Assembly: GCF_012911935.1 (NCBI RefSeq)
Contig: NZ_JAAXLA010000002.1
Span: forward strand, 124,001 to 188,000
Direction of reading: 5' to 3'
DNA from: Pseudonocardia acidicola
GTDB lineage: Bacteria; Actinomycetota; Actinomycetes; Mycobacteriales; Pseudonocardiaceae
DNA: 64,000 nucleotides
Part shown: positions 19,402-29,485 of the stretch, one piece after another
Layout of the letters: each line of letters starts with the position of its first letter
How positions within the stretch are numbered: position 1 is the first letter of the stretch
The notes under the pieces: model-generated
What the model saw: only the letters and a program-made list of their open reading frames with translations
Told to the model about the DNA's origin: nothing
Databases searched by the model: none
Made by a program: the position numbers and the translations under genes

Positions 19402-20060
19402 CTGCCCGGCAGGGTCGCGGCCGGCCGGCGGCAGATGTAGCCGAACGCGGGCGGCAGGTTGCGCCACACGGTGTGACTGACCAGGACCTCGTCGAAGGTC
19501 TCGCGCAAGGTCCGGCGGAACCGGCGGGCCGTGCTGAGCGGCATCCCGTGCAGGTAGGCGAAGGTGGTGAACGCGCCGGCCGTGCCGATCACGTCCGTGA
19601 CCTGGGCGAGGATCGACGCCTGCGTCTCCCGGCCGAACAACGCCCACGGCAGCCCGCTGATCACCGCGTCGACCCGCGGCACCCCGCGTTCGGCCAGCAG
19701 GGCGGCGAGCTCGCACGCGTCGCCGTTGATCACCTCGAGCCCGGGCCGGCTGTACCGCAGGTAGTCGGCCATCGCGGGGTCGAGCTCGACGGCGATGTGC
19801 CGTGATCCTGCCGGCAACCGCTGCGCGATCACCGAGCTGACCGCACCGGTGCCCGGGCCGAGCTCCACGACCACCGGGCAGCCCTCGCGCGGGACCACCG
19901 AGGCCAGCACCGCGGCCAGCCGCGCCGAGCTGGGCGCCACCGCCCCGACCTGGGCCGGGCGGCGCATCGCCGCGGCGAGGAACGCTCGCCGGGCCGAGTG
20001 GCCGGCGCCGTCCGCGGGCGGCACGGTCGGTGGGCTGTGCGGTCCGGGTTCGGACGTCAC
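19398..20060 (-). CDS. Class I SAM methyltransferase, phospholipid/rRNA-dimethylase-like
   Basis: 220 residues from a GTG preceded by GAAGGAGGATCA. SAM motif I is VVELGPGTGAVSSVIAQRL, motif II HIAVELDPAMADYL, and VDAVISGLPWALFG holds an N/S-L-P-W-type catalytic motif as in phospholipid N-methyltransferases (PmtA) and Erm/KsgA enzymes. The first 40 residues are Pro/Ala-rich. Lipid methylation is the likelier role, but the substrate is unproven. Coupled by GTGA overlap to the MATE transporter. Confidence 0.7.
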   Translation of the reverse strand: MTSEPGPHSPPTVPPADGAGHSARRAFLAAAMRRPAQVGAVAPSSARLAAVLASVVPREGCPVVVELGPGTGAVSSVIAQRLPAGSRHIAVELDPAMADYLRYSRPGLEVINGDACELAALLAERGVPRVDAVISGLPWALFGRETQASILAQVTDVIGTAGAFTTFAYLHGMPLSTARRFRRTLRETFDEVLVSHTVWRNLPPAFGYICRRPAATLPGR

Positions 20061-20086
20061 TGATCCTCCTTCACTCACCGCACAAG

Positions 20087-21112
20087 CTAGCCGCCGGCAG
20101 CCGAGATCGGATTGTGATCGGAGACCCGATCGGGTGTCAGTGCTGACCGCAGGTCGGCCAGCACCTCGTCGGGGGTGCCCTCCCGGGTGAAACCCGCTGC
20201 GTTGCGGTGACCACCGCCACCGAGCGCGACCGCGGCGGCGGCGAGGTCGATGCGACCCTTCGCCCGCATCGACACCGACCAGCGCCGCGGCCCGACCTGT
20301 TTGAGCACGGCCGCGACCTCGGCCTCCGCCGTGCCACGGATCTCGTCGATGACGCCGTCGATCTCCTCGGAGCGGAAGCGCTCGACGAGGGCCGCCGGGA
20401 CGACGGCGTGTACGAGCCCGAGCCCGGCCGCAGCGTCCGGGTCGAGCGCGGTGTCGCCGAGCACGCCGGCGAGCGCGGCGAACCATTCGAAGGGATGGGT
20501 ATCCATGATCCGCCGGACCAGCGGCTCGACCTGCACCCCGGCCTCGACCAACGTGGCCGCCAGCCGGTACGCGGCCGGGCCGGCGGTACGGAACCCGACG
20601 GTGTCGGTGACCAGGCCGGCATAGAGGCACGTCGCGATCGCCGCGTCGAGCGGCTCCCCCATGGCTTCCAGCACCCGGTGCGCCAGGACGGCGGTGGCCT
20701 CGACGGAGGCGTCCACGATGCGGTGGGTGCCGAACCCGGTGTTCGACGCGTGATGGTCGATCAGCACGGTGGCGCCGGCGGTGGACACCCGGCCGGCCAG
20801 CGCCCCCAGCCGCCCGATGCTCGCGGTGTCGCACGCGACGAGCACCTCGGGTTCCGCGGGAACCTCGTCCGCGGGCACGACGAGCCCGAGCACGTCGAGC
20901 GGGCGCAGGGACTCGGGCATCCGGTCCGGCTCGGCGAACGAGACCCGGACGCTCGCGCCGCGGCGGCGCAGCGCGATACCCAGTGCCAGCGCGCTGCCGA
21001 GGGCATCGGCGTCGGGCTGGACGTGCGCGAGCAGCGTGACGTCGTGGGCCGAGGCGAGCAGCGCCGCCGCCGTGTCGATGTCGGCGGTGAGCGCGTCGGC
21101 GACGGCGGTCAC
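20087..21112 (-). CDS. nrnA: DHH-family oligoribonuclease / pAp phosphatase NrnA
   Basis: 341 residues. Metal-binding motifs [24 protein letters not shown] and [10 protein letters not shown] mark the DHH domain; [11 protein letters not shown] marks the DHHA1 domain. Degrades nanoRNA and 3'-phosphoadenosine phosphates; homologous to M. tuberculosis Rv2837c, which also acts on cyclic dinucleotides. GTG overlaps the rbfA stop by four bases. Confidence 0.9.
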   Translation of the reverse strand: MTAVADALTADIDTAAALLASAHDVTLLAHVQPDADALGSALALGIALRRRGASVRVSFAEPDRMPESLRPLDVLGLVVPADEVPAEPEVLVACDTASIGRLGALAGRVSTAGATVLIDHHASNTGFGTHRIVDASVEATAVLAHRVLEAMGEPLDAAIATCLYAGLVTDTVGFRTAGPAAYRLAATLVEAGVQVEPLVRRIMDTHPFEWFAALAGVLGDTALDPDAAAGLGLVHAVVPAALVERFRSEEIDGVIDEIRGTAEAEVAAVLKQVGPRRWSVSMRAKGRIDLAAAAVALGGGGHRNAAGFTREGTPDEVLADLRSALTPDRVSDHNPISAAGG

Positions 21113-21567
21113 CCCTCGACGTCGGTGTCGTCGACGATGCGCGGCGCGCGGTACGGGTCGGCGTCCCCGGCCGGCCGGGCGCCGGCGGCGAGCCGGGCCA
21201 CCTCGGCGTCGGACTCGCGGGTCCGGGCCAGCAACTCCTCCATCCGCCGCGCCTCGTCCGGCACCTGGTCCGGTACGAAGGCGAGGCTGGGGGTGTGCCG
21301 GATTCCGGTGCCGGCGCCGACGAGCGAACGCAGCACCCCGGTGGCGCTGGCCAATGCGGCGGCCGCGCCGACGGTGTCCGGCGCCTCGTCGACGGACTTG
21401 CCGAGGACCGTGTAGTACACAGTGGCCTCCCGCAGGTCCCCGGTGACACGGGCGTCGGTGATGGTCACCATCGACAGCCGCGGGTCCTTGACCTCGTGCT
21501 CCAGCGCAGCGGCCACGATCTGTGAGATCCGCTTGGCCAACCGCCGCGCGCGGGCCTGGTCCACCAT
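21109..21567 (-). CDS. rbfA: 30S ribosome-binding factor A
   Basis: 152 residues with the KH-like fold shown by [21 protein letters not shown] (split [10 protein letters not shown] / HEVKD), [19 protein letters not shown] and [13 protein letters not shown]. Helps mature the 5' end of 16S rRNA. ATG follows GAAGGAG. Member of the nusA-infB-ylxP-rbfA operon; a very strong hairpin lies in the spacer just upstream. Confidence 0.93.
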   Translation of the reverse strand: MVDQARARRLAKRISQIVAAALEHEVKDPRLSMVTITDARVTGDLREATVYYTVLGKSVDEAPDTVGAAAALASATGVLRSLVGAGTGIRHTPSLAFVPDQVPDEARRMEELLARTRESDAEVARLAAGARPAGDADPYRAPRIVDDTDVEG

Positions 21568-21586
21568 TGTGCGCTCCTTCGTCGCC

Positions 21587-21628
21587 CGTGCGCGGCAAGT
21601 GGTGCGAGGGCACCACTTGCCGCGCACG
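21587..21628 (-). terminator. 19-bp perfect hairpin between ylxP and rbfA
   Basis: Arms CGTGCGCGGCAAGTGGTGC and GCACCACTTGCCGCGCACG are perfectly complementary around a 4-base loop. It begins only three bases after the ylxP stop and ends 20 bases before the rbfA start. No T-run follows, so it may be a partial terminator or an RNA-processing site. Confidence 0.6.
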
Positions 21629-21631
21629 ACC

Positions 21632-21928
21632 CTATTCGTCCTCCGGTCCGAGCATCCGGTGCCGGGCCGACAGCAGTTCGAACTCCGGGCGTCCCGCGAC
21701 CAAACGCTCGCACCGCTCGAGCACCTCGACGACGTGCCCGGCATCCGCCGCGACGCAACTGATCCCCAGCAGCGTGCGGCGATGCAGGTCGAGATGGCCC
21801 GCTTCGGCCACCGCGACCTCGAACTTGCGGCGCAGCTCGGCCAGCACAGGCCGGACCACCGACCGCTTCTCCTTGAGCGAGTGCACATCCCCGAGCAGGA
21901 CGTCCAGCTCCAGTGCCCCCACGTACAT
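21632..21928 (-). CDS. ylxP: DUF503 family protein YlxP
   Basis: 98 residues, full length. The N-terminus [21 protein letters not shown] followed by [15 protein letters not shown] is the DUF503 signature (LK-x-KRS). Small protein consistently encoded between infB and rbfA; thought to link to ribosome biogenesis, but no defined biochemical role. Flanked on both sides by strong hairpins. Confidence 0.88.
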   Translation of the reverse strand: MYVGALELDVLLGDVHSLKEKRSVVRPVLAELRRKFEVAVAEAGHLDLHRRTLLGISCVAADAGHVVEVLERCERLVAGRPEFELLSARHRMLGPEDE

Positions 21929-21956
21929 ACGTTCCCTCGAACGACGTCGCCGGAAA

Positions 21957-21990
21957 GTGGGGGACGGTCACCAGCGCGACCGTCCCCCAC
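21957..21990 (-). terminator. 13-bp hairpin between infB and ylxP
   Basis: Arms GTGGGGGACGGTC and GACCGTCCCCCAC, eight-base loop. On the transcribed strand it lies 12 bases after the infB stop. No T-run. Together with the hairpin at 21587-21628 it isolates the ylxP segment of the operon mRNA. Confidence 0.55.
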
Positions 21991-22002
21991 CCACGAGGGC
22001 CG

Positions 22003-25000
22003 TCAGGCCCGGGGCTTCTCCCGCATCTCGAAGGTCTCGACGACGTCGCCGACCTTGATGTCGCTGTAGTTGCCGAGGGTCAAACCGCACTCGAAGCCCT
22101 CGCGGACCTCGACCACGTCGTCCTTGAACCGCCGCAGCGAGCTGATCGGCAGGTTGTCGGCGATCACGACGCTGTCGCGCAGCAACCGGCCACGCGCGTT
22201 GCGGCGGATCTCCCCGGACATCACGAGGCAACCGGCGATCGTGCCGAACCGGGAGGACTTGAAGACCTCGCGGACCTCGGCGCGGCCCAGCTCGACCTCC
22301 TCGTACTCCGGCTTGAGCATGCCCTTGAGCGCCTGCTCGATCTCCTCGATGGCCTGGTAGATCACCGAGTAGTAGCGGATCTCCACACCCTCGCGGTTGG
22401 CCAGTTCGGTGGCCTTGCCCTCGGCACGGACGTTGAAGCCCATGACGATGACGTTGTCCGCGATGGCGAGGTTGATGTCGCCCTCGGTGATGCCACCGAC
22501 GCCGCGGTGGATGACCCGCAGCTCCACGTCGTCGCCGACGTCGATCTTCATGAGCGCGTCCTCGAGGGCCTCGACGGTACCCGAGTTGTCGCCCTTGATG
22601 ATCAGGTTGAGCTGGCTGGTCTCCTTGAGCGCGGCGTCCAGGTCCTCCAGGCTGACGCGCTTGCGGCGGCTGGCCAGCTCGGCGTTGCGCTCGCGGGCGC
22701 GCCGCCGGTCGGCGATCTGCCGGGCCACCCGGTCCTCGTCGACGACGAGGAAGGTGTCGCCCGCGCCGGGCACCGAGGTGAACCCGATGACCTGGACCGG
22801 ACGCGACGGCAGCGCCTCGACGACGTCCTCGCCGTACTCGTCCAGCATCCGCCGGACGCGACCGGACGCGTCACCGGCCACCACCGAGTCGCCGACCCGC
22901 AGCGTTCCGCGCTGCACCAGCACGGTCGCCACCGGACCGCGACCGCGGTCGAGGTGCGCCTCGATCGCGACGCCCTGGGCCTCCATGTTCGGGTTGGCCC
23001 GCAGGTCGAGCGCGGCGTCGGCGGTCAGCAGGATCGCCTCGAGCAGCTGGTCGATGTTGATGTTCTCCCGAGCGGAGATGTCGACGAACATCGTGTCGCC
23101 GCCGTACTCCTCGGCGACCAGCCCGTACTCGGTGAGCTGCTGGCGGATCTTGGCGGGGTTGGCCCCCTCCTTGTCGATCTTGTTCACCGCGACCACGATC
23201 GGCACGGCGGCCGCCTGAGCGTGGTTGATCGCCTCCACCGTCTGCGGCATCACGCCGTCGTCGGCCGCGACCACGATCACCGCGATGTCGGTCGACTTCG
23301 CACCGCGGGCACGCATGGCGGTGAACGCCTCGTGACCCGGGGTGTCGATGAAGGTGATCAGCCGCTCCTGGCCGTCCAGCTCGGTGGCGACCTGGTAGGC
23401 GCCGATGTGCTGGGTGATGCCGCCGGCCTCGGTGTCGATCACGTTCGTCTTGCGGATCGTGTCGAGCAGGCGCGTCTTACCGTGGTCGACGTGACCCATG
23501 ACGGTCACGACCGGCGGACGCACCTCGAGGTCCTCATCGCCACCGGCGTTCTCGCCGAAGGAGATGTCGAAGGAGTCGAGGAGCTCGCGGTCCTCCTCCT
23601 CCGGGCTGACGACCTGGACGTTGTAGTTCATCTCGGTGCCGAGCAGCTCGAGCACCTCGTCGGCCACCGACGCCGTCGCCGTCACCATCTCACCGAGGTG
23701 GAACAGCACCTGCACCAGCGAGGCCGGGTTGGCGCCGATCTTCTCGGCGAAGTCGGTCAGCGAGGCACCACGCGGCAGCCGGACGGTCTCCCCGCGGCCC
23801 TTCGGCAGGCGAACGCCGCCGACCGAGGGGGCCTGCATCGAGTCGAACTCCTGGCGCTTCTGCCGCTTCGACTTGCGGCCCTTGCGGGCCGGACCGCCGG
23901 GACGACCGAAAGCACCCGCGGCACCACCACGGCCGCGACCACCGCCGCCACCGGGACGACCGCGGAAGCCACCACCGGCCGGGGCGCCACCGCCACCGCC
24001 ACCGGGGCCACCGCCACCGGGGCGGAAACCGCCGCCACCGGGACGACCGCCGCCACCGGGACGACCACCGGGACCACCCGGACGACCACCGGGGCCACCA
24101 CGGCCACCGGCACCGCCGGGACCACCCGGACGGCCGCCGGCCGGACGGGCGGGCATCATGCCAGGGTTCGGCCGCGGCGGCATGTTGCCGGGGTTGGGGC
24201 GCGGTCCACCACGACCGGCCTCACCACCGCCGCGCGGGCCGGCGGGACGAGGACCACCTGCACCGGGGCCCGGGCGCGGGCCACCCTGACCGGGCGCGCT
24301 CTGTCCGCCCTGGCCACCACCCTGCTGGGGCGGCGGGCCGGGACGCGGAGCGGCCGGACGCGGCGGGGCACCGGAACCGACACCGAACGGGTTGTTGCCC
24401 ACCCGCGGGGTACGCGGGCCGGGCTTGGGCGCCTGCGGGCGCGGCGGGACCACGGCCCCGTCGGCGCCACCGCTGGCCGCCGCGGCGGCCGGCTGCTGCT
24501 GCGCGGGCGCCTGCTGGCGCGGCCCGGAGCGTGCCGGCTGGGCCGGGGCGGCCGGCTGCTGTGCAGCCGCGGGCTGCTGGCGCTGCGGCGGGCCCGGACG
24601 GGGGCCGGGACGCGGGCCGCTCGGGCGCGGCCGCTCCTGACGCTCGGCCGGGGCCGGGGCGGCCGCCGCCGCCGGAGCGGCCGGGGTCGCCTCCGCCGCC
24701 GGAGCGGCCGGCTGCTCCGGGCCGGGCGCCGAGGGGCGCGGGCCCGGGCGCGGGCCGGGAACCGGGCCGCCACTGGACCGCGGCGGGCCCGGCACGACGG
24801 ACGGGCCGGGGGTCGAGGCGGCCGACGGGCCACCACCGGGGCGCGGACGGTTGCCGCCACCGGGGCCACCGCGGCGCGATCCGTTGCCGGAGTCGCCGCC
24901 GGCCATCGCCTCACGGAGCTTCCGGGCGACGGGGGCCTCGACGGTGGAGGACGGGGACTTCACATACTCACCCAGGTCCTGCAGCTTGCTGAGGACCTGC

Positions 25001-25056
25001 TTACTGCTGACGCCGAGCTCCTTCGCGAGCTCGTGTACGCGGGCCTTGCCTGCCAC
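22003..25056 (-). CDS. infB: Translation initiation factor IF-2
   Basis: GTPase that places initiator tRNA on the 30S subunit. 1017 residues from a GTG preceded by AAGGAGA. IF2_N module at the start ([20 protein letters not shown]), a second N module around residue 440, and G1 GHVDHGKT near 516, followed by DTPGHEAF and NKIDKE. Residues ~60-400 are Pro/Gly/Arg/Ala low-complexity with GGRPGG-type repeats, long even for actinobacteria. Probably only partly ordered. Confidence 0.95.
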   Translation of the reverse strand: MAGKARVHELAKELGVSSKQVLSKLQDLGEYVKSPSSTVEAPVARKLREAMAGGDSGNGSRRGGPGGGNRPRPGGGPSAASTPGPSVVPGPPRSSGGPVPGPRPGPRPSAPGPEQPAAPAAEATPAAPAAAAAPAPAERQERPRPSGPRPGPRPGPPQRQQPAAAQQPAAPAQPARSGPRQQAPAQQQPAAAAASGGADGAVVPPRPQAPKPGPRTPRVGNNPFGVGSGAPPRPAAPRPGPPPQQGGGQGGQSAPGQGGPRPGPGAGGPRPAGPRGGGEAGRGGPRPNPGNMPPRPNPGMMPARPAGGRPGGPGGAGGRGGPGGRPGGPGGRPGGGGRPGGGGFRPGGGGPGGGGGGAPAGGGFRGRPGGGGGRGRGGAAGAFGRPGGPARKGRKSKRQKRQEFDSMQAPSVGGVRLPKGRGETVRLPRGASLTDFAEKIGANPASLVQVLFHLGEMVTATASVADEVLELLGTEMNYNVQVVSPEEEDRELLDSFDISFGENAGGDEDLEVRPPVVTVMGHVDHGKTRLLDTIRKTNVIDTEAGGITQHIGAYQVATELDGQERLITFIDTPGHEAFTAMRARGAKSTDIAVIVVAADDGVMPQTVEAINHAQAAAVPIVVAVNKIDKEGANPAKIRQQLTEYGLVAEEYGGDTMFVDISARENINIDQLLEAILLTADAALDLRANPNMEAQGVAIEAHLDRGRGPVATVLVQRGTLRVGDSVVAGDASGRVRRMLDEYGEDVVEALPSRPVQVIGFTSVPGAGDTFLVVDEDRVARQIADRRRARERNAELASRRKRVSLEDLDAALKETSQLNLIIKGDNSGTVEALEDALMKIDVGDDVELRVIHRGVGGITEGDINLAIADNVIVMGFNVRAEGKATELANREGVEIRYYSVIYQAIEEIEQALKGMLKPEYEEVELGRAEVREVFKSSRFGTIAGCLVMSGEIRRNARGRLLRDSVVIADNLPISSLRRFKDDVVEVREGFECGLTLGNYSDIKVGDVVETFEMREKPRA

Positions 25057-25150
25057 TGCTCTCCTTGTTTCTCGGAGGCCGGGCGGCATGTCCCGCTCGA
25101 CCTCGAACCTAGTGTCGAAGCACGTTCATGGTGCGATCTTCACGGCTGGC

Positions 25151-25567
25151 TCATGACGGGTCGACCTTGCTTCCATGGTTGACGGACTCGGGTGTCTCCC
25201 GGGTCCCGCTCTCGGTCCCACTCGTGCTGCAGCCGGGCTGCAGGTGGGACCGTACCTCGGTGACGTCCAGCGGCCCCGGGACGCGGAGCGCCCGCGGGAA
25301 CGCCGAGCGACGCTCGGCACGGCCGAGGCACTCCGGGTCGGGGTGCAACCACGCACCTCGGCCGGGGAGCCGCCGCCGCGGGTCCGGGATGAGTACCCCG
25401 TCCACCGCGACGACACGCAACAGACCGTCGGCCGCCGCCCTGGTCCGGCATCCCACACAAGTCCGAACCGGTACGGAACGGGTGCGAGCACCGGTTCCGG
25501 CGGACGGGCGTTCAGGTACCGAGCCCTGGCGACGGGCCGGGCTTGAGTGTAGCGCGTCGTAACTCAG
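25151..25567 (-). CDS. ylxR: YlxR/DUF448 RNA-binding protein with apparent CTG start
   Basis: The conserved core [19 protein letters not shown] and [16 protein letters not shown] identifies YlxR, a small nucleic-acid-binding protein encoded between nusA and infB. No ATG, GTG or TTG occurs in frame between the nusA stop and the core. The best start is CTG at 25567, which overlaps the nusA TGA (CTGA) in the same way that other genes here use ATGA or GTGA. That gives 138 residues. The ~28-residue Ser/Thr-rich tail is unusual for YlxR. A starting point inside nusA cannot be excluded. Confidence 0.7.
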   Translation of the reverse strand: MSYDALHSSPARRQGSVPERPSAGTGARTRSVPVRTCVGCRTRAAADGLLRVVAVDGVLIPDPRRRLPGRGAWLHPDPECLGRAERRSAFPRALRVPGPLDVTEVRSHLQPGCSTSGTESGTRETPESVNHGSKVDPS

Positions 25568-26619
25568 CCGACCGACTCCGTACCGGACGCTCCGGCGATC
25601 TCCGACGCCGCGCCGCCGGGTTCCCCGGCGGCGTTGCGTGGGTCGGCATCGCTGCGGATGTCGATCCGCCAGCCGGTCAGCCGGGCCGCCAGCCGGGCGT
25701 TCTGCCCCTCCTTGCCGATGGCAAGGGAGAGCTGGAAGTCCGGCACCACGACACGCGCGGTCTTGGTCTTGGCGTCGAGCACGGTGACCGACACCACTTT
25801 CGACGGGGAGAGCGCGTTGCCCACGAACGTCGCGGGGTCCTCGGCCCAGTCGATGATGTCGATCTTCTCTCCGGCCAACTCGCTCATCACGTTGCGCACC
25901 CGGGCCCCGACCGGGCCGATGCACGCACCCTTCGGGTTGACCCCCGACACCGTCGAGCGGACGGCGATCTTGGATCGGTGCCCGGCCTCGCGGGCCACGG
26001 CGACGATCTCCACCGAGCCGTCGGCGATCTCCGGAACCTCGAGTGCGAACAGCTTGCGCACGAGATTGGGATGCGTACGGGACAACGTGATCTGGGTGCC
26101 GCGCATTCCCCGGGTCACCCCGACCACGTAGCACTTGATCCGGTCGCCGTGCTGGTAGCGCTCGCCGGGAACCTGTTCGGCCTGCGGCAGCACGCCCTCG
26201 GTCTGGCCGCCGCTCAGCGAGACGATCACCACGCCGCGGGCGTTGGCGCGGGCGTCGCGCTGCACCTCGCCCGTGACGATCTCGCCCTCCTTCGCGGAGA
26301 ACTCGCCGAAGGTGCGCTCGTGCTCGGCGTCGCGCAGCCGCTGCACGATCACCTGGCGGGCCGTGGTGGCCGCGATCCGGCCGAAGCCCTCCGGGGTGTC
26401 GTCCCATTCCTGGGCGACCGTGCCGTCGTCGGCGAGCTCCTGGGCCATCACCCGGACCAGACCGGTCTTGCGGTCGATGTCGATCCGTGCGTGCGGCTGG
26501 TGGCCCTCGGTGTGCTTGTAGGCGGTGAGCAGCGCCGTCTCGATGGCCTCGATCACCATCTCGAAGGGGATCTCCTTGTCGCGCTCGATGGCGCGCAGCG
26601 CGGCGATGTCGACGTTCAT
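25564..26619 (-). CDS. nusA: Transcription termination/antitermination factor NusA
   Basis: 351 residues: N-terminal RNAP-binding domain, S1 domain ([22 protein letters not shown], quoted here by its start [11 protein letters not shown]), then two KH domains with [19 protein letters not shown] and [18 protein letters not shown]. No acidic C-terminal repeats, as usual in actinobacteria. ATG overlaps the rimP stop (ATGA). Confidence 0.94.
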   Translation of the reverse strand: MNVDIAALRAIERDKEIPFEMVIEAIETALLTAYKHTEGHQPHARIDIDRKTGLVRVMAQELADDGTVAQEWDDTPEGFGRIAATTARQVIVQRLRDAEHERTFGEFSAKEGEIVTGEVQRDARANARGVVIVSLSGGQTEGVLPQAEQVPGERYQHGDRIKCYVVGVTRGMRGTQITLSRTHPNLVRKLFALEVPEIADGSVEIVAVAREAGHRSKIAVRSTVSGVNPKGACIGPVGARVRNVMSELAGEKIDIIDWAEDPATFVGNALSPSKVVSVTVLDAKTKTARVVVPDFQLSLAIGKEGQNARLAARLTGWRIDIRSDADPRNAAGEPGGAASEIAGASGTESVG

Positions 26620-27188
26620 CTCTGCTCCCGAGAGGAGGGCGGGGAGGGCTCGGCGTCCTCCGTCGGCTGGTCGGCGGGGTCGGCGCTGCCCGGCACCAGC
26701 AGGCGCACCTCGCCCTCCGGCGGGGGGTTGAACTCCACCTGCACCGTGGCGTGGGCCACATCGGAGTACGGCAGCTCGCGCAGCGCGCCGTCGACCAGCA
26801 CGGTGACGGACTCCTCGCCGGCGGCCCCCACCCGGCCGCGGAACCGGGTTCCGTCGTGCGTACGGACCTCGACGAGCCGCAGCTTCGCGCGGCGCCAGTG
26901 CCGCGGCCGGGTCAGCGGCCGGTCGACGCCGGGCGAGGTGACCTCGAGGGTGTAGGAGCCGCCGATGAGGTGCTCGTGCTGGTCGAGCTCGGCCGACGCC
27001 GTGCGGCTCAGGCGGGCGATGTCGTCCAGCCCGACCCCGCTGTCGGAGTCCACCACCACCTTGACGGTGTGCCGGCGACCGGCCGTCTTGACGTCGAGCC
27101 CGTCGAGCTCGAAACCGGCGGCGGCGACGATCGGTTCCAGCACGCCGTGCAGCTGCCCGGTGAGCTGCTCGGGGCCTGGGCTGGGCAT
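26616..27188 (-). CDS. rimP: Ribosome maturation factor RimP
   Basis: 190 residues. Conserved strands [19 protein letters not shown] and [20 protein letters not shown] are diagnostic. Required for 30S maturation. An AGGAG precedes the ATG. First gene of the minus-strand rimP-nusA-ylxR-infB operon; divergent from a lipoprotein gene across a 147-bp spacer with no other recognisable feature. Confidence 0.92.
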   Translation of the reverse strand: MPSPGPEQLTGQLHGVLEPIVAAAGFELDGLDVKTAGRRHTVKVVVDSDSGVGLDDIARLSRTASAELDQHEHLIGGSYTLEVTSPGVDRPLTRPRHWRRAKLRLVEVRTHDGTRFRGRVGAAGEESVTVLVDGALRELPYSDVAHATVQVEFNPPPEGEVRLLVPGSADPADQPTEDAEPSPPSSREQR

Positions 27189-27335
27189 TTGGGAACTCCT
27201 GAGGGCGTAGGCGGGTCGGCAGGGCCGCAGGGCGACCACCCGGCGGCCGGAGACCGCGGGGATCGACGACCAGCGGGTGGGGTCGCCCAGGGTATCGCGC
27301 CGGGGCCGGGTACCGGCCTGGCAGGATGGGGCGCC

Positions 27336-27869
27336 GTGATCCCCCGGAGCCTGATATCGGACGGCGATCGGCAACCCGCATCGCCGACGGCGGGCCGATC
27401 GGGCTCCCTGCTGCCACGTCGCCGGCTGCTCGCCCTGGCGCTGCTCGCTCCGGCCGGGATCGCCGCCCTGTCCGCGTGTTCCGGCAGCTCAACCGGATCG
27501 GACGGCCCCGATCCGCTGATCGCGCTGGCCGACCAGGCACACCGCGACACCGAGCTGGCCGCCGCCGCGATCACCGCCACCCCGTCGCTGTCCACCCGGC
27601 TGGAGCCGCTGCGCGCCGCCAGGGCCGAGCACGCCGCCGCGTTGGAGGCCGAGATCACCCGGCTCGACCCGAGCCGGGCCGGCCCCGCGGCCGCGGCGCA
27701 GGCCACCGGGAACACCACCCAGCGGCCCACGCTCACCGCGGTGCGCGACGCGCTCACGACGTCGACCCGGGGTGCTCAGGCCCTCGTCGCCACCCTGCCG
27801 GCCGAGCGGGTCGGGCTGGTCGCCTCCGTCGCGGCCTGCTGCGCGACCTACGTGGCAGTGCTCGGATGA
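27336..27869 (+). CDS. Alanine-rich lipoprotein (Rv2843-like)
   Basis: 177 residues from a GTG. An arginine pair followed by a hydrophobic stretch ([21 protein letters not shown]) ends in a lipobox-like LSAC-S, so it is probably exported and lipidated. The mature part is helical and Ala/Thr-rich. It shares position (between rimP and proS) with M. tuberculosis Rv2843 and is coupled by ATGA overlap to the ferritin-like gene. Function unknown. Confidence 0.7.
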   Translation: MIPRSLISDGDRQPASPTAGRSGSLLPRRRLLALALLAPAGIAALSACSGSSTGSDGPDPLIALADQAHRDTELAAAAITATPSLSTRLEPLRAARAEHAAALEAEITRLDPSRAGPAAAAQATGNTTQRPTLTAVRDALTTSTRGAQALVATLPAERVGLVASVAACCATYVAVLG

Positions 27870-28339
27870 GCTCACCGGAGGCCTCGTCGGCGCCGTCGTC
27901 GACGATCGACCCCGTCGCCGCCAACGCCCTGCAGTCGGCGCTGGCCGCCGAACACGCCGCGCTGTGGTGCTACTCGCTGATCATCGCGTTCGTGCCCGCC
28001 GACCAGGCCAAGCAGGCCCGCGAGGACGAAGCGGCGCACCGCACCCTGCGCGGCCTGGTCGAGCAGACGCTCACCGACATCGGCGCCAAGCCGGTGTCGG
28101 CGCTGCCGGCCTACGCGACCCCCCAGCCCGTCACCGACGCCCGTTCGGCCGGCAACCTCGCCGTGGTCGCCGAGACCGACGCGCTGGCGGCCTGGCGTTC
28201 GGTCGTCGAGCGCACCTCCGACGGCCCGCTGCGCACGGCCGCGCTCGACGCGATGACCCAGGGCACCCTGCGCTGCGCCCGCTGGCGGGTCGCCACCGGC
28301 CAGACCCCCGCGATCCCGGTCTTCCCCGGCCGCTCCTGA
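27866..28339 (+). CDS. DUF4439 ferritin-like protein (Rv2844-like)
   Basis: 157 residues; four-helix character with LQSALAAEHAALWCYSLI (conserved Glu-His), DEAAHRTLRGLVEQ and ETDALAAWRSVVER, matching ferritin-like DUF4439. Glu/His pairs could bind a di-metal centre, unproven. ATG overlaps the lipoprotein stop. Cytoplasmic by sequence (no signal peptide). Confidence 0.75.
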   Translation: MSSPEASSAPSSTIDPVAANALQSALAAEHAALWCYSLIIAFVPADQAKQAREDEAAHRTLRGLVEQTLTDIGAKPVSALPAYATPQPVTDARSAGNLAVVAETDALAAWRSVVERTSDGPLRTAALDAMTQGTLRCARWRVATGQTPAIPVFPGRS

Positions 28340-28342
28340 CCC

Positions 28343-28397
28343 CGCGAGTCGCCCCATTCCGGCGCGCGAGTCGCCCGTTTCCGGCGCGCGAGTCGCC
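28343..28397. repeat. 22-bp direct repeat x3
   Basis: Three copies of CGCGAGTCGCC at 28343, 28365 and 28387, each preceded (copies 2 and 3) by TTCCGGCG, spaced exactly 22 bp. It fills the gap between the convergent ferritin-like gene and PLP enzyme gene. Confidence 0.75.
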
Positions 28398-28408
28398 GTA
28401 TCTCCGCG

Positions 28409-29431
28409 TCAGGCCAGCACGTCCAGCGCCCGCTGCACGTCGGCGTCGGTGTTGTAGAGGTGGAACGACAGCCGTGCCCCGCCGGCCCGTCCGCTGGCCA
28501 CCACCCCGGCGTCGGTGAGCCGCTGCAGTGCGTCCGGCCGCTGGACCGTGACGATGGCCGAGCCCGCCGGTTCGAGCCCGATCCCGGCCCGGAACGCGTC
28601 GGCGAGCCCGACGCAGTGCGCGTGCACCGCGGCCCGGTCCAGCCCGGCGAGCCACGGCACCGCGACCGCGGCGCCCACGTGGGAGAACCAGGCCGGGGAC
28701 GTGTCCAGCGCGCGGGCGCCGGTGGCCAGCCGCGGCGGCAGCCCGTAGACGCTCGCCCACCGGTCCTGCCCGGCGTACCAGCCGGCCGCCTGCGGCTGGA
28801 GCTCGAAGTCCGGGTGCACCGCCAGCCACGCCGCGCCCCGCGGGCTGAGCAGCCACTTGTACCCGGCGCCGACGACGGCGTCGGCCCAGTCGAGCTGCAA
28901 CGGCAGCCAGCCGGCGGCCTGGGTGACGTCGAGCAGCACCCGGGTGCCGGCGGCGGCGCGGACCTCCCGCAACGCGTCGAGGTCGACCAGCCGCCCGTCC
29001 GCGGACTGCGCCACGCTCACCGCCACCAGGTCGAACTCGGCGGCCCGCTCCGGCAGCTCGGCGAGTTCGGTCTCGGCGACCGTCACCCCGCGCCCGGCCT
29101 GCGCGGTGAACGGGTGGCTGACACTGGTGAACTCCCCGGCCGCGACCAGCACCCGGGTGCCGTCGGGCACGCTCGCGGCGACGAGCCCGACCAACGGGGA
29201 CACCGCCGACCCGATCGCCACCCGCCCCACGTCGACGCCGACGAGGTCGGCGAAGCCGGCCCGGGCGATCGCCACCGGCTCGTCGAACTCCTCCGCGCGG
29301 CCGGAACCGGTCCGCCAGTGCCGGACGGCGTCGACGAGCACCTCGGCCACCATGATCGGTGGCATTCCGATGCTCGCCGTGTTCAGGTACCCGGCCGGGA
29401 CGTCGAACTGCTGACCGAACGCCGCGCGCAT
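28409..29431 (-). CDS. PLP-dependent aminotransferase class V / kynureninase-like enzyme
   Basis: 340 residues. PLP-binding lysine in VVGAGYKWLLSPRGAAWL; LLDVTQAAGWLPLQL carries the Asp-x-x-Gln pair that holds the cofactor. N-terminus begins YLNTASIGMPP, typical of fold-type I kynureninase/SufS-like proteins. No cysteine that would mark a desulfurase is seen near the C-terminus. Substrate unknown. Divergent from yjbQ through a mirrored promoter. Confidence 0.75.
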   Translation of the reverse strand: MRAAFGQQFDVPAGYLNTASIGMPPIMVAEVLVDAVRHWRTGSGRAEEFDEPVAIARAGFADLVGVDVGRVAIGSAVSPLVGLVAASVPDGTRVLVAAGEFTSVSHPFTAQAGRGVTVAETELAELPERAAEFDLVAVSVAQSADGRLVDLDALREVRAAAGTRVLLDVTQAAGWLPLQLDWADAVVGAGYKWLLSPRGAAWLAVHPDFELQPQAAGWYAGQDRWASVYGLPPRLATGARALDTSPAWFSHVGAAVAVPWLAGLDRAAVHAHCVGLADAFRAGIGLEPAGSAIVTVQRPDALQRLTDAGVVASGRAGGARLSFHLYNTDADVQRALDVLA

Positions 29432-29438
29432 GGGTCGA

Positions 29439-29480
29439 GACCCTAGATCCGCGCCGGGGATCTCGTCGCGCTCTAGGGTC
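29439..29480. promoter_or_regulatory. Mirror-image divergent promoters
   Basis: A perfect 9-bp inverted repeat, GACCCTAGA (29439-29447) and TCTAGGGTC (29472-29480). Each arm contains a TAGGGT -10 hexamer on the outgoing strand: six bases before the yjbQ GTG and eight before the ATG of the PLP enzyme. Two back-to-back leaderless promoters are implied, close enough that polymerases would compete. Confidence 0.5.
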
Positions 29481-29485
29481 ACGGT

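Noticed and set aside
23870..24900. Dense GGA/CCG repeats that look like a minisatellite
   Set aside because: They encode the Gly/Pro/Arg-rich N-terminal region of IF-2 in frame; ordinary for actinobacterial infB.
21913..25182. A 1089-residue plus-strand frame opposite infB
   Set aside because: It is the exact antisense of infB, whose family motifs are beyond doubt. High GC removes stop codons from the opposite strand.
28409..29431. Cysteine desulfurase (SufS/NifS)
   Set aside because: The active-site cysteine region of desulfurases is not seen; only the general class V fold and PLP lysine are supported.
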